From Chloroflexota bacterium (lineage in GTDB: Bacteria; Chloroflexota; Anaerolineae; Anaerolineales; Villigracilaceae), in NCBI GenBank assembly GCA_023459215.1, contig JAEWVF010000065.1, positions 1-64,000 on the forward strand: a DNA stretch of 64,000 bases, given 5' to 3'. The first letter of the stretch is position 1; every line of letters starts with the position of its first letter. The notes below the pieces were generated by a model. It ran no database searches, was not told the DNA's origin, and saw only the letters and a program-made list of their open reading frames with translations. Below are positions 8,368 through 16,555 of this stretch, in pieces. Position numbers and translations under genes: made by a program.

Positions 8368-9474
8368 ATGGATACAGCAGAAAAATTTACCGTTTTGGGC
8401 GCCGGGCACGGCGGCAAGGGGATGGCCGCGCATTTGGCCTTGATGGGCGCGAACGTGGCCCTCTGGAACCGGACCTTTGACCATATTGCCGTTATCAAGA
8501 AGCGCGGCGGTATCGAGTTGGACGGCCCGGAGGGCGACCCGAGGGGCTTTGGCAAAATCCCGTTGGTGACTTCGGACATGGGCGAGGCGATTGCCCATGC
8601 GAGGGTGATCATGGTGGTTTTGCCCTCTTCGGCCCATGCCGATATTGCCAGGATGGCCGCACCTTATTTGAAAGATGGTCAGATTGTCATCCTGCACCCC
8701 GGCCGCACACTGGGCGCGATTGAGTTTGTCAAGGTCATGCGCGATGCGGGCTGCACCGCCGATGTGACTGTCGCCGAGGCCGAAACGTTCATCTACGCCA
8801 GCCGCGCTGACGGGCCGGCCCAGGCGCGTATCTTCCGCATCAAGGAAGCCGTGCCGCTGGCAGCCCTGCCTGCCAGCCGTAACGAGATGGTGCTGGAGGC
8901 GATTAGCGCGGCGTATCCGCAATACATCGATGGCATTGATGTTCTGCACACCGGTCTGAACAACATGGGCGCTATTTTTCACCCGGCGCTGACCCTGCTC
9001 AATGCCGGCTGGATCGAGCATACCCACGGCGATTACCAGTTTTATATCGATGGGGTAACGCCCTCGGTGGCGCGTGTTCTCGAAGTGCTCGACCGCGAAC
9101 GGGTGACGGTGGCTTCTTCGATTGGCATTCGCGCCCGCACTTCGCTTGAGTGGTTGAAATTGGCCTACGATACGGTGGGCGAGGATTTGCATGAGGCCAT
9201 CCACAACCAGCCAGGGTATTACGGCATCAAGGCGCCGCCGACCCTCAATCATCGTTACATCTTTGAAGATGTGCCGATGAGCCTGGTGCCGATGGCCTCG
9301 CTGGGGATGCGCTACGGTGTTTCGGTGCGCGGTATGGAGAGCATTATCCGTATTGGCAGTTTCATCCACAAAACGGATTACTGGCGGCGCGGGCGCACCG
9401 TGGAGAAGCTCGGTCTGGAACAATGGAGCGTCAGCGAATTGACGCGCTACGTCAATGAAGGCGTGATCGAATAG
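8368..9474 (+). CDS. NAD(P)-dependent opine/octopine dehydrogenase family protein
   Basis: A 368-residue dehydrogenase. The N-terminal Rossmann fold has VLGAGHGGKGMAAHLALMG at about residues 9-27, then VVLPSSAHADIAR and QIVILHPGRT. The C-terminal half (TGLNNMGAIFHPALTLLNAGWIEHT onward) is the all-helical domain of the octopine/nopaline dehydrogenase and ketopantoate reductase superfamily; the LNNMG...HP stretch holds the usual catalytic His region. Such enzymes reductively join an amino acid to a keto acid, or oxidise the product, with NAD(P)H. The start at 8368 follows AAGGAG by eight bases. It lies 49 bases after the cobalamin gene and 26 before asnB, so the three are probably co-transcribed. 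The actual substrate is unknown. Confidence 0.75.
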   Translation: MDTAEKFTVLGAGHGGKGMAAHLALMGANVALWNRTFDHIAVIKKRGGIELDGPEGDPRGFGKIPLVTSDMGEAIAHARVIMVVLPSSAHADIARMAAPYLKDGQIVILHPGRTLGAIEFVKVMRDAGCTADVTVAEAETFIYASRADGPAQARIFRIKEAVPLAALPASRNEMVLEAISAAYPQYIDGIDVLHTGLNNMGAIFHPALTLLNAGWIEHTHGDYQFYIDGVTPSVARVLEVLDRERVTVASSIGIRARTSLEWLKLAYDTVGEDLHEAIHNQPGYYGIKAPPTLNHRYIFEDVPMSLVPMASLGMRYGVSVRGMESIIRIGSFIHKTDYWRRGRTVEKLGLEQWSVSELTRYVNEGVIE

Positions 9475-9500
9475 AAAAACCAATTTTAAGGAGACAAGAT

Positions 9501-10988
9501 ATGTGTGGTATTTGCGGCGTTTTTAACGCGAATTCTCAACGTGAAGTTCAAAGCATGGTTCAAAAAATCAGTCATCGCGGTCCGGACGGCGACGGTGTGA
9601 AAAACTTGTCGCTGGGCACGCTTGGTCATACCCGCCTGGCGATTGTGGATGTGAATGGCGGCCACCAGCCGATGAAGTCCGAAGATTACTGGATTGCTTT
9701 TAATGGCGAAATCTACAATCATCAATCCCTGCGGCAGCAATTTTTACCTGATATTTCCTTCGAAACCCAAAGCGACACCGAAACGATTCTACGTTTGTTT
9801 GCCCGTTTTGGCGAAAAAGCAGTTTCGATGTTGGACGGCATGTTCGCCTTTGCCCTGCATACGCCGGGCAAATTCCTGCTGGCGCGCGATCCGCTCGGTA
9901 TCAAGCCGCTTTACTGGGCAACCGAGGCCGGTAAGATTTATTTCGCCTCGGAAATCAAAGCCCTGGCCGATTTTAGCAACAACATTCGCGAATTTCCCGC
10001 CGGGCACTACTATCATTCCGAGTTGGGCCTGCACCAGTATTATTTTCTTGGACAGGGCATTATTCCGGTTGCCGAAACCGAGCAGGATGCGCACCCGATG
10101 ATTGTCAACATCCTGCGCGAGGCGGTTCACAAGCGCCTGATGGCTGATGTGCCCCTGGGAGTCAGTTTGAGCGGCGGTCTGGACAGCACCATCGTCGCAG
10201 CGCTGGCCCGTGAAGGGTTGGATGAATTGCACACCTTTGCGGTTGGCATGGATGGCAGCGAGGATATCGCCGCTTCGCTGGTGGCTGCCGAGGCGCTCGG
10301 AACCATCCACCACACCCTGGTGTATAGCGACCAGGATATGCTTGACGCCCTGCCCGAGGTCATCTACCACCTCGAATCGTTTGATCCGGCCCTGGTGCGC
10401 AGCGCCATCCCGAACTACTTCCTGGCCAAGATGACCTCGGATTATGTCAAGGTTTTCCTGACCGGCGAGGGGGCCGACGAACTGTATGCCGGCTACGATT
10501 ACCTGGAGCGCTACACCGACGCTCCGGCTCTGGATACCGAACTACGGGCAATTACCTCCGCCCTGCATAACACCAACCTGCAACGGGCCGACCGGCTTTC
10601 GATGGCCTGGGGCCTTGAAGCGCGGGTGCCATTTTTGGATACGCAATCGATTTCGCTGGCTTTCAGCTTGCCAACTGAGTGGAAGCTGCATAATGGGCGC
10701 ACGCCAAAATTCCTGCTGCGCCGCGCCTGCGCCGACTTGATTCCCGCAGAAATTGCCTGGCGTCCCAAGCAAAAATTCTCGCACGGGGCCGGCTCGCGCG
10801 ACGTTATCCTTGAACATGCCAATGAGAAAATCAGCGATGGCGAGTTTGGCCGCGAACGCGCCCGGCTGGCGGCGGAGTGGGGCTACGAATTGCCCAACAA
10901 AGAGGCCCTGTATTATTACAAAATCATGCGCGAATATTTCAATGATGACCAGATTATGCCCGGCATGGGGCATAGCAGGAGTTTATAA
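9501..10988 (+). CDS. asnB: Asparagine synthetase (glutamine-hydrolysing)
   Basis: A 495-residue two-domain amidotransferase. MCGICGVF begins the protein, so Cys2 is the N-terminal nucleophile of the class II glutaminase domain (to about residue 190), which releases ammonia from glutamine. HRGPDGDG, GHTRLAIVD and FNGEIYNH are conserved glutaminase blocks. The C-terminal synthetase domain has the ATP pyrophosphatase loop SGGLDS near residues 224-229, TGEGADELYAGYDY and RADRLSMAWGLEARVPFLD. The enzyme makes asparagine, AMP and glutamate from aspartate, ATP and glutamine. It is somewhat shorter than E. coli AsnB (554) but complete in motifs. Its place in a gene run with an opine-dehydrogenase-like gene leaves room for a related amidating role. 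Confidence 0.88.
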   Translation: MCGICGVFNANSQREVQSMVQKISHRGPDGDGVKNLSLGTLGHTRLAIVDVNGGHQPMKSEDYWIAFNGEIYNHQSLRQQFLPDISFETQSDTETILRLFARFGEKAVSMLDGMFAFALHTPGKFLLARDPLGIKPLYWATEAGKIYFASEIKALADFSNNIREFPAGHYYHSELGLHQYYFLGQGIIPVAETEQDAHPMIVNILREAVHKRLMADVPLGVSLSGGLDSTIVAALAREGLDELHTFAVGMDGSEDIAASLVAAEALGTIHHTLVYSDQDMLDALPEVIYHLESFDPALVRSAIPNYFLAKMTSDYVKVFLTGEGADELYAGYDYLERYTDAPALDTELRAITSALHNTNLQRADRLSMAWGLEARVPFLDTQSISLAFSLPTEWKLHNGRTPKFLLRRACADLIPAEIAWRPKQKFSHGAGSRDVILEHANEKISDGEFGRERARLAAEWGYELPNKEALYYYKIMREYFNDDQIMPGMGHSRSL

Positions 10989-10991
10989 CCT

Positions 10992-11558
10992 ATGGAAGTC
11001 AACTGGTACGAATGGCTCGGATTACCGCTCATTATTTTTATCGCCCGCGTCATCGATGTCGGCCTGGGCACGATTCGAATCATCTTCACCTCGCGCGGTA
11101 AGCGTTATCTCGCCCCGCTGCTGGGATTCGTCGAAGTTTTCATCTGGGTGGCCATCATCAGCCAGATCACCCGCACCGCCACCGGATTCCCGGCTTATTT
11201 TGCCTATGCAGCCGGGTTTGCGGTCGGCAACTATGTCGGGATGAAAATCGAAGACCGGTTGGCCCTGGGCAAGGTTGTCGTGCGCCTGATTCTCTCCGAG
11301 GGCGGCGAGCAGGTGGCCCACGCCCTGCACGAGGCCGGATTTGGCGCTACCACGGTGGATGGAATGGGCGCCAGCGGGCCGGTCAAGTTGATTTACACCA
11401 TCGTCCATCGCCGCGATTTGGGAGATGTGACCGCCATCATCAACCGCGTTCACCCACGCGCTTTTCTCTCGGTTGAGGAGGTTCGTTCTTCCCAGGAGGG
11501 GATTTTTCCGAGGGGTGACGGCCGTTTTCTTATCTCTGCCCAACGAAAAAAGAAATAA
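10992..11558 (+). CDS. UPF0316/DUF2179 membrane protein
   Basis: A 188-residue protein with an N-terminal membrane part of about three helices (LPLIIFIARVIDVGLGTIRIIF, LLGFVEVFIWVAIISQI, YFAYAAGFAVGNYVGM) and a soluble C-terminal domain of about residues 95-170 (VVVRLILSEGGEQVAHALHE, VHRRDLGDVTAIINRVHPRAFLSVEEV). This is the layout of the UPF0316/YebE-type proteins with a DUF2179-like end. Function in the family is not known; the C-terminal domain has the ferredoxin-like pattern seen in small regulatory domains. It begins three bases after asnB and is followed by a PII-like gene. Confidence 0.75.
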   Translation: MEVNWYEWLGLPLIIFIARVIDVGLGTIRIIFTSRGKRYLAPLLGFVEVFIWVAIISQITRTATGFPAYFAYAAGFAVGNYVGMKIEDRLALGKVVVRLILSEGGEQVAHALHEAGFGATTVDGMGASGPVKLIYTIVHRRDLGDVTAIINRVHPRAFLSVEEVRSSQEGIFPRGDGRFLISAQRKKK

Positions 11559-11584
11559 AATTATGACCAAGGAGAATGCCAACC

Positions 11585-11923
11585 ATGTACATGATAATGC
11601 TTGTGCTCGATGACCCTGAACAACTGGATGCCGTGATTGGCGCATGGGAAATTGTCGGGATTCGCGGTGTGACCATGCTCGAAAGCACCGGCCTGGGGCG
11701 TTTGCGCCAGAGCCGGGTCCCGGCGCGCTACTACTTCCAAAGCTCGCGGGTGGAAGAAGAGGGCCACATCACTCTCCTTGCGGTTGTCCCGGACGAGGAA
11801 AAAGTCAATGCTTGCCTGGGCGCGACCGAGGAAATCACCGGCGACCTGAACGAACCGCATTCTGGAATTTTTACCGCCTGGCCGTTGTTTATGGCCAAGG
11901 GCGCTCAGTCCAAGGTGGACTGA
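11585..11923 (+). CDS. PII-like small regulatory protein
   Basis: A 112-residue protein with the alternating strand-helix pattern of the PII/CutA superfamily: YMIMLVLDDPEQLDAVIGAWEI, a GIRGVTMLESTGLGRLRQSR segment like the region before a PII T-loop, then EEEGHITLLAVVPDEEKVNACLGATEEITGD. No T-loop tyrosine of the GlnB type is evident, so this is PII-like rather than true GlnB. The ATG at 11585 is preferred over the one at 11576, since AAGGAG would be only one base from the latter. The stop codon is one base from the start of a transporter gene, which suggests the two work together, as PII proteins often control a neighbouring transporter. Confidence 0.6.
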   Translation: MYMIMLVLDDPEQLDAVIGAWEIVGIRGVTMLESTGLGRLRQSRVPARYYFQSSRVEEEGHITLLAVVPDEEKVNACLGATEEITGDLNEPHSGIFTAWPLFMAKGAQSKVD

Positions 11924-11924
11924 T

Positions 11925-12914
11925 ATGGTCTGGGTTGAGTTCATTCTCAGCGCCGGGTTGATTGTGGTGGCCGCCATTCAACTGGCAAAATATGGCGATG
12001 TCATTGCGGTTCGGACGGGCTTGGGCGGAATGTTCATCGGCGTGGTGCTGATGGCCGGGGCGACCTCCCTACCCGAAGTGCTGACTACCATCAGCGCGGT
12101 CTGGCAGGGCGCGCCGAACTTGGCGGCCGGCAACTTGCTGGGTTCCAATATGTTCAATATGCTCCTGCTGGCCCTGCTCGATTTGGTGCATCAAAACGAG
12201 CGGATTTTACGCAAGGCCGCCGTCAAACACGCCCTCTCCGGCAGTTCCGCCGTGCTGCTGATTACGATGGTAATTTTCTTCCTGCTCGATGAGTTGACCT
12301 GGCAGGTGGGCTGGGTGGGCGTTGACAGTATCCTCTTGATGCTGGCCTACTTGGCGATGGTTTATTTCATCCAGGATGAGCAATCCGCCCGCCCGGCGCC
12401 GGAGGTGGAAATCTCCTTGCCTGCCAAATTCCCGCCTTTGTGGCAGGGCTTGCTCGGGTTTGGCCTTGCTGCTGCGGCCCTGGTGATTTTGACTCCCTGG
12501 ATGGTGAATTCCAGCAACCGCATTGCCGAAATCACCGGCCTGGGTACCACCTTCATCGGCACAACCCTGGTCGCGGTTGTCACTTCCCTGCCCGAACTGG
12601 TCACGACCATTGCCGCCGCAAAACTGGGCGCGGACGATATGGCGATTGGCAACCTGTTCGGCTCGAACCTGTTCAACATGTTCGCTTTTGGCCTGACCGA
12701 TTTGTTCTATACCGAGGGCCGTTTCTTTGCTGTGGTCGATCCGGCTTTCCTGTTGGTCAGCGTTCTCGGGCTGCTGATGACGGTCATGGCCCTGGTTGGC
12801 AACCTGGCGCGCTTCAAACGGCGCTTGTTTTTCATCGAAATGGATGCCCTGGCCTTGGTGCTGGTTTACCTGGGCGGGATGTGGTTGTTGTATCTGCGCG
12901 GGGCAGGTTTTTAA
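11925..12914 (+). CDS. Sodium/calcium exchanger family transporter (CaCA, YrbG-like)
   Basis: A 329-residue inner-membrane protein with two homologous halves of about five helices each. Each half has the alpha-repeat signature of the CaCA family: GATSLPEVLTTISA with GNLLGSNMFNMLLL in the first, and VAVVTSLPELVTTIAA with GNLFGSNLFNMFAFG in the second. The conserved Glu in SLPE of each repeat binds the cation in known exchangers. It probably exchanges Ca2+ or another cation against Na+ or H+. It follows the PII-like gene with one base between and ends at a strong terminator, closing a gene run that began at 6687. Confidence 0.88.
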   Translation: MVWVEFILSAGLIVVAAIQLAKYGDVIAVRTGLGGMFIGVVLMAGATSLPEVLTTISAVWQGAPNLAAGNLLGSNMFNMLLLALLDLVHQNERILRKAAVKHALSGSSAVLLITMVIFFLLDELTWQVGWVGVDSILLMLAYLAMVYFIQDEQSARPAPEVEISLPAKFPPLWQGLLGFGLAAAALVILTPWMVNSSNRIAEITGLGTTFIGTTLVAVVTSLPELVTTIAAAKLGADDMAIGNLFGSNLFNMFAFGLTDLFYTEGRFFAVVDPAFLLVSVLGLLMTVMALVGNLARFKRRLFFIEMDALALVLVYLGGMWLLYLRGAGF

Positions 12915-12919
12915 AAACC

Positions 12920-12955
12920 AAAGGGACTGTCCGGTCATCAGGACAGTCCCTTTTT
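12920..12955 (+). terminator. Rho-independent terminator after the exchanger gene
   Basis: AAAGGGACTGTCC (12920-12932) and GGACAGTCCCTTT (12941-12953) form a perfect 13-bp stem with an 8-base loop and a T run. It is nearly symmetric and may also serve the minus-strand gene ending at 12980. Confidence 0.92.
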
Positions 12956-12979
12956 GATTCTCTGATTGCAACCCAGGTG

Positions 12980-13948
12980 TTATTTCCAGAGTTTTTGCAA
13001 AAACTTCAACTTTTCCACCGTCTGGAAGTTAGCCCCGCCTTCGTGGTTGTTGTACTCGTAAGTGCGGATTTCCTTCGGCCCGGCATAATGATTATAGGCT
13101 GCGTAAACCGTCGAGGGCGGGCAAATATCGTCCATCAGGCCGACTGAGAACAGGGTCGGCGATTTGGCCCGCGCCGCAAAATTGACCCCATCGAAATAGG
13201 ATAAGGTTTTGAACACGGTTTCCACCTTGTCGCGGTGGATTTTGCAGAAGTTCGAGATTTCAGTATACGGGTAGGTTGCCACAATCTGCGTTGCCCGGCG
13301 GTAATGGCACAGGAACGGGACATCCGGCAGCGAGGCCTGCACCTCGGCCAGTCCGGCAGCGGCCAGCGTGATTCCGCCGCCCTGGCTGCCGCCTGTCACC
13401 GCCACCCGATTTTTGTCCACCGCTTCGTGGGCGCGGGCGGCCTCTACAGCGCGCACGGCGTCAGTGAACAGACGCCGGTAGTAGTAGGTTTTCGGCTCGA
13501 GGATACCGCGCGTCATAAAGCCCGGATACTGTGGGCTGCTGCCGTCCGGTTCGTTGTCGGGGGTGTCGCCGCGCGACCAACTGCTGCCCTGACCTCGTGT
13601 ATCCATGATGAAATGGGCATATCCGGCTGCCGCCCAAAACAGCCAATCCTGAGCCAGCCCGCGTCCGCCGCCATAGCCGATGTATTCGACCACGCAGGGC
13701 AGGGCAGCGCTGCGCTGGCGCGGCAGATTCAGCCAGCCCTTGATTGGCTGTCCGCCGAAGCCGCGAAAGGTAACGTCGAACGATTCAACCAGGGCCAGGC
13801 CGGTTTCCTGCGGCCTGAATTGCGCCTCCAGGGGATGCTGGCGGGTTTCGCTCAAGGTGGCCTGCCAGAAGGCGTCGAAATCGGCAGGTTCGTTTCGTGT
13901 AGGAGTATATTTTTGCAACTCGTCAAGGGGCAGGTCAAAGAAGGGCAT
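12980..13948 (-). CDS. Acetyl xylan esterase / cephalosporin-C deacetylase family (AXE1)
   Basis: A 322-residue alpha/beta-hydrolase. The N-terminal MPFFDLPLDELQKY followed by FDAFW is typical of the AXE1 (carbohydrate esterase 7) family. VEYIGYGGGRG forms the oxyanion side, DTRGQGS follows, and VTGGSQGGG carries the nucleophilic Ser in GxSxGG. GLMDDICPPSTVYAAYNHY and YNNHEGG supply Asp and His. Length is as usual for CE7 (about 320). The family removes acetyl groups from xylo-oligosaccharides and related esters in the cytoplasm; no signal peptide is seen. It converges on the exchanger gene across a shared terminator. Confidence 0.88.
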   Translation of the reverse strand: MPFFDLPLDELQKYTPTRNEPADFDAFWQATLSETRQHPLEAQFRPQETGLALVESFDVTFRGFGGQPIKGWLNLPRQRSAALPCVVEYIGYGGGRGLAQDWLFWAAAGYAHFIMDTRGQGSSWSRGDTPDNEPDGSSPQYPGFMTRGILEPKTYYYRRLFTDAVRAVEAARAHEAVDKNRVAVTGGSQGGGITLAAAGLAEVQASLPDVPFLCHYRRATQIVATYPYTEISNFCKIHRDKVETVFKTLSYFDGVNFAARAKSPTLFSVGLMDDICPPSTVYAAYNHYAGPKEIRTYEYNNHEGGANFQTVEKLKFLQKLWK

Positions 13949-14000
13949 CGTGGTTTTCTCCGGGTGGGATGAAATGAGTATGATGGCGCAACAGAACGAT

Positions 14001-14006
14001 TATAAT
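14001..14006 (+). promoter_or_regulatory. -10 box close to the patatin start codon
   Basis: TATAAT ends eight bases before the ATG at 14015 and no Shine-Dalgarno sequence is present. The layout again implies a leaderless or nearly leaderless transcript. Confidence 0.5.
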
Positions 14007-14014
14007 CCCGCGAT

Positions 14015-14884
14015 ATGGAAATTACTTTGGCTCTTAGCGGCGGCGGTTCGCGCGGCGCGGCCCACATTGGCGTCTTGCGCGTCTTGGAAAGGCACGGATT
14101 TCGCGTGCGGGCTGTGGCCGGCACCTCGATTGGCGCCGTTGTCGGTGCGTTTTATGCCTTTGGCAAAACACCCGACCAGATCGAAAGCCTGTTCGCCTCG
14201 GTCGATTTTTCGCGCCTGCTCTACGGCTGGCCGCTCAGCGATGGCCCCGGCCTGTTGGGCGTGCGCGGCATTGCGGATTTTTTGCGCACCCACCTCGGCA
14301 ACCGCAATTTTGACGATTTGGCTCTGCCCTGCGCCGCCGTGGCGGCAGACTTGCTCAGCCGGCGCGAAATCATCCTCCAGGATGGCCGCGTGGTGGATGC
14401 CCTGCTCGGCTCGATTGCCATTCCCGGTATTTTCCCGCCCAAGGAATACGCCTCCTACCGCCTCGTCGATGGCGGTACCCTCGACCCCGTCCCGGTGCGC
14501 GCCGCCCGCGCGCTGGCCCCGTCCTTGCCGGTGGTTGCGGTCAATCTCTACCCGCCGCTTGCGCAACCCTCCACGCCGATCAATCTCACAATTCCCGGCC
14601 CGAAGCTGTTGCTGGAGCAAATCGCGCGTCTGAACATCACCCAGGCTTTCCAGGTATTTTCCGAAGCGGTTGATATTGGACAGCGCCAGATGACCGAATT
14701 GCGTCTGAAAGCGGATAGCCCGGAAGTGATTATCATGCCGCCGGTGGGCGGAATCGGCCTGTTGGATACGATTAATGTCAGCGAGGTCGCGCGCATCGGC
14801 GAAGTTACCGCCCTCGAAGCGCTGCCTGCCCTCAAACAGGTTTTCTCCTGGCAGGCGCGTCTGGGACGTATTTTGCGAGGCTAG
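14015..14884 (+). CDS. Patatin-like phospholipase
   Basis: A 289-residue cytoplasmic lipid acyl hydrolase of the patatin/RssA type. LALSGGGSRGAAHIGVL gives the glycine-rich oxyanion loop at residues 5-21, VAGTSIGAVVGA the GxSxG nucleophile near residue 38, and LVDGGTLDPVPV the DGG with the catalytic Asp near residue 152. There are no membrane segments. Close bacterial relatives hydrolyse membrane phospholipids; the substrate here is unknown. It opens a tight run with a CPBP-type membrane protease and a small membrane protein. Confidence 0.88.
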   Translation: MEITLALSGGGSRGAAHIGVLRVLERHGFRVRAVAGTSIGAVVGAFYAFGKTPDQIESLFASVDFSRLLYGWPLSDGPGLLGVRGIADFLRTHLGNRNFDDLALPCAAVAADLLSRREIILQDGRVVDALLGSIAIPGIFPPKEYASYRLVDGGTLDPVPVRAARALAPSLPVVAVNLYPPLAQPSTPINLTIPGPKLLLEQIARLNITQAFQVFSEAVDIGQRQMTELRLKADSPEVIIMPPVGGIGLLDTINVSEVARIGEVTALEALPALKQVFSWQARLGRILRG

Positions 14885-15496
14885 ATGCCCTGGCTGCGCC
14901 GTCTGCTTCCTTATTTTGCGGTTGGCTTGGGTTTCCTCGGCTTTCAAAGCGCCTGGTTATCCCTGGTCGGGTATCATCTCGGGATTTTGACGATGTTTTG
15001 GCTGGAAAACGGCTGGGAGCATTTCCGCGCCCTGCGCCCGGTTTTTCGCCCCGGCTGGGCGGCGCTGGCCTGGATTTCAGCCTGTCTGGCCGGTCTGCTG
15101 CTTTATTCTGGCTGGAACGGTCTGCCCTTGCCAGAGAATGTCCCGGCCATGCTGCGCCAACTCGGCCTGACGCAAACCAACTGGCCCTGGTTCATTGCCT
15201 ATTTTTCCCTGGTCAATCCCTGGCTGGAGGAGACCTATTGGCGCAGCCGGCCCATTGCCCTGGCCAAACTTCCCATCGCCGATGATTTCTGGTTTGCGGG
15301 TTATCATCTGCTCATCCTGGTCAGGTTTGTTCCCGGCGGCTGGCTGCTGCTTGGCGTGATGATTTTGGCCGGGGCGGCCTGGTTCTGGCGTCAGGTTTTT
15401 CGCCAAACGGGCAGTACTTTCATCCCGGCGGTGGCCCATTTACTGGCAGATTTTTCCATTTTGACAGCGATTTATTTCAGGATGGTGCCCGCATGA
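14885..15496 (+). CDS. CPBP-type intramembrane protease-like protein
   Basis: A 203-residue membrane protein with about five or six hydrophobic helices. NPWLEETYWRS contains EExxxR, FAGYHLLILVRF places a His in a following helix, and FIPAVAHLLADFS gives the last His. These are the three conserved motifs of the CPBP/Abi family of intramembrane glutamic endopeptidases. The final motif has Asp where Asn is more usual. The start codon directly follows the patatin stop codon, so translation is probably coupled. Bacterial members act on prenylated or membrane-embedded proteins; the target here is unknown. Confidence 0.65.
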   Translation: MPWLRRLLPYFAVGLGFLGFQSAWLSLVGYHLGILTMFWLENGWEHFRALRPVFRPGWAALAWISACLAGLLLYSGWNGLPLPENVPAMLRQLGLTQTNWPWFIAYFSLVNPWLEETYWRSRPIALAKLPIADDFWFAGYHLLILVRFVPGGWLLLGVMILAGAAWFWRQVFRQTGSTFIPAVAHLLADFSILTAIYFRMVPA

Positions 15497-15723
15497 CCCG
15501 TGATTTACGTAAATACACATCCCAGACCAATTTTCGCCTGCTGGTGGGCGCTTTTGTTTTACTCTTTATCGTTGGTATCGGCTTGATCGGGTTTATCCAT
15601 GGCCTGCCAGCCGCCATCAGCGGATTCTTGTGCCTGTTGGGAGCGCTCATCCCGATCGGCCTGATCTGGCTTTTCCTGTTTGGCATCGATTGGCTGGTCA
15701 AAAAAGCCAACCCCGATGACTGA
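15493..15723 (+). CDS. Small two-helix membrane protein
   Basis: A 76-residue protein with a basic N-terminus and two hydrophobic helices (LLVGAFVLLFIVGIGLIGFI and GFLCLLGALIPIGLIWLFLF), ending in a charged KKANPDD. It overlaps the end of the CPBP-like gene by four bases (ATGA), so the two are translationally coupled. I recognise no family. Similar small proteins with two helices are common beside membrane proteases and esterases in this type of genome. Confidence 0.65.
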   Translation: MTRDLRKYTSQTNFRLLVGAFVLLFIVGIGLIGFIHGLPAAISGFLCLLGALIPIGLIWLFLFGIDWLVKKANPDD

Positions 15724-15755
15724 CACCTGATACCTGACACCTGATACCTGACACC
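15721..15755 (+). repeat. Five heptamer repeats (TGAYACC) in front of a start codon
   Basis: TGACACC and TGATACC alternate five times without interruption, starting at the stop codon of the small membrane protein gene and ending one base before the ATG at 15757. This is a short tandem heptanucleotide array. It takes the place where a ribosome-binding site would be expected. Confidence 0.85.
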
Positions 15756-15756
15756 T

Positions 15757-16395
15757 ATGAACTCCACCCTCGCCACCCTCGAAGACTGGACGTATCGTTT
15801 CCTGCCGCCTGAGCGGCCCTCCCGGCGTTTGTTGCTGCTCCTGCATGGCTGGACCGGCGATGAAAACTCAATGTGGGTTTTTGCCCGCAATTTTCCGCGT
15901 ACTGCCTGGATGCTGGCTCCGCGCGCCCCGTATGCGGCCCCGTCTGGCGGCTATTCGTGGCGCGAACATGTCGAGACTGCTCACTCGCTCGAAGATTTGC
16001 GCGCCTCCGCCGCTTCCCTGTTGCACTTCCTGGATGGCTGGGGCGTTGCCAACCAGGTTGAGACCGCCAATTTTGATGTGGTCGGCTTCAGCCAGGGGGC
16101 AGCCATGGCCGGGATGCTTTCCCTGCTTTACCCCGAACGTGTCCGCAAGCTGGCAATCCTGGCCGGATTCCTGCCGCACGGGGCTGAAACCCTGACTCCA
16201 CCTTCATTTGACCCCGATAAGCGCATTTTTATCGCCCACGGCACCCAGGATTTGATGGTATCGGTCGAACGCGCCCGTCAGGCGGTGCAGCTCTTTGAGC
16301 AGGCGGGCGCTCAGGTCGAATACTGCGAAGCCGATGTGGCTCACAAGGTTAGCGCCGAATGTTTGCGCGCGCTGGTGGAGTATTTGCAGGATTAA
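15757..16395 (+). CDS. Alpha/beta-hydrolase, carboxylesterase/phospholipase family
   Basis: A 212-residue serine hydrolase. LLLLLHGWTGDENSMW gives the oxyanion HG motif near residue 30, VVGFSQGAAMAG the GxSxG nucleophile near residue 112, IAHGTQDLMV the acid and ADVAHKVSAE the final His. The size and order match the small carboxylesterase/lysophospholipase family (YpfH/Aes-like). No signal peptide is seen, so it acts in the cytoplasm. The start follows the heptamer array with no recognisable ribosome-binding site. It is the fourth lipid or ester-related gene in a row. Confidence 0.82.
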   Translation: MNSTLATLEDWTYRFLPPERPSRRLLLLLHGWTGDENSMWVFARNFPRTAWMLAPRAPYAAPSGGYSWREHVETAHSLEDLRASAASLLHFLDGWGVANQVETANFDVVGFSQGAAMAGMLSLLYPERVRKLAILAGFLPHGAETLTPPSFDPDKRIFIAHGTQDLMVSVERARQAVQLFEQAGAQVEYCEADVAHKVSAECLRALVEYLQD

Positions 16396-16555
16396 TCCCT
16401 TTCTCATTTGCGCGTTGACGCCTCTTGTATTTCCGGGTATCCTTGCCCAACTCGCCAGGTTTTGCGCAAGGCACAGGTTGTTTGCGCCAGGGCTGGCTTG
16501 GAAATGGTTGTGCGCGTTGATATCATTCCGAATTTTTTGATGGCGAGAACATGCA

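Noticed and set aside
16396..16555. tRNA or small RNA between the esterase and the L,D-transpeptidase genes
   Set aside because: No T-loop or acceptor stem pattern is visible, and no other gap in the window shows a tRNA I could support.
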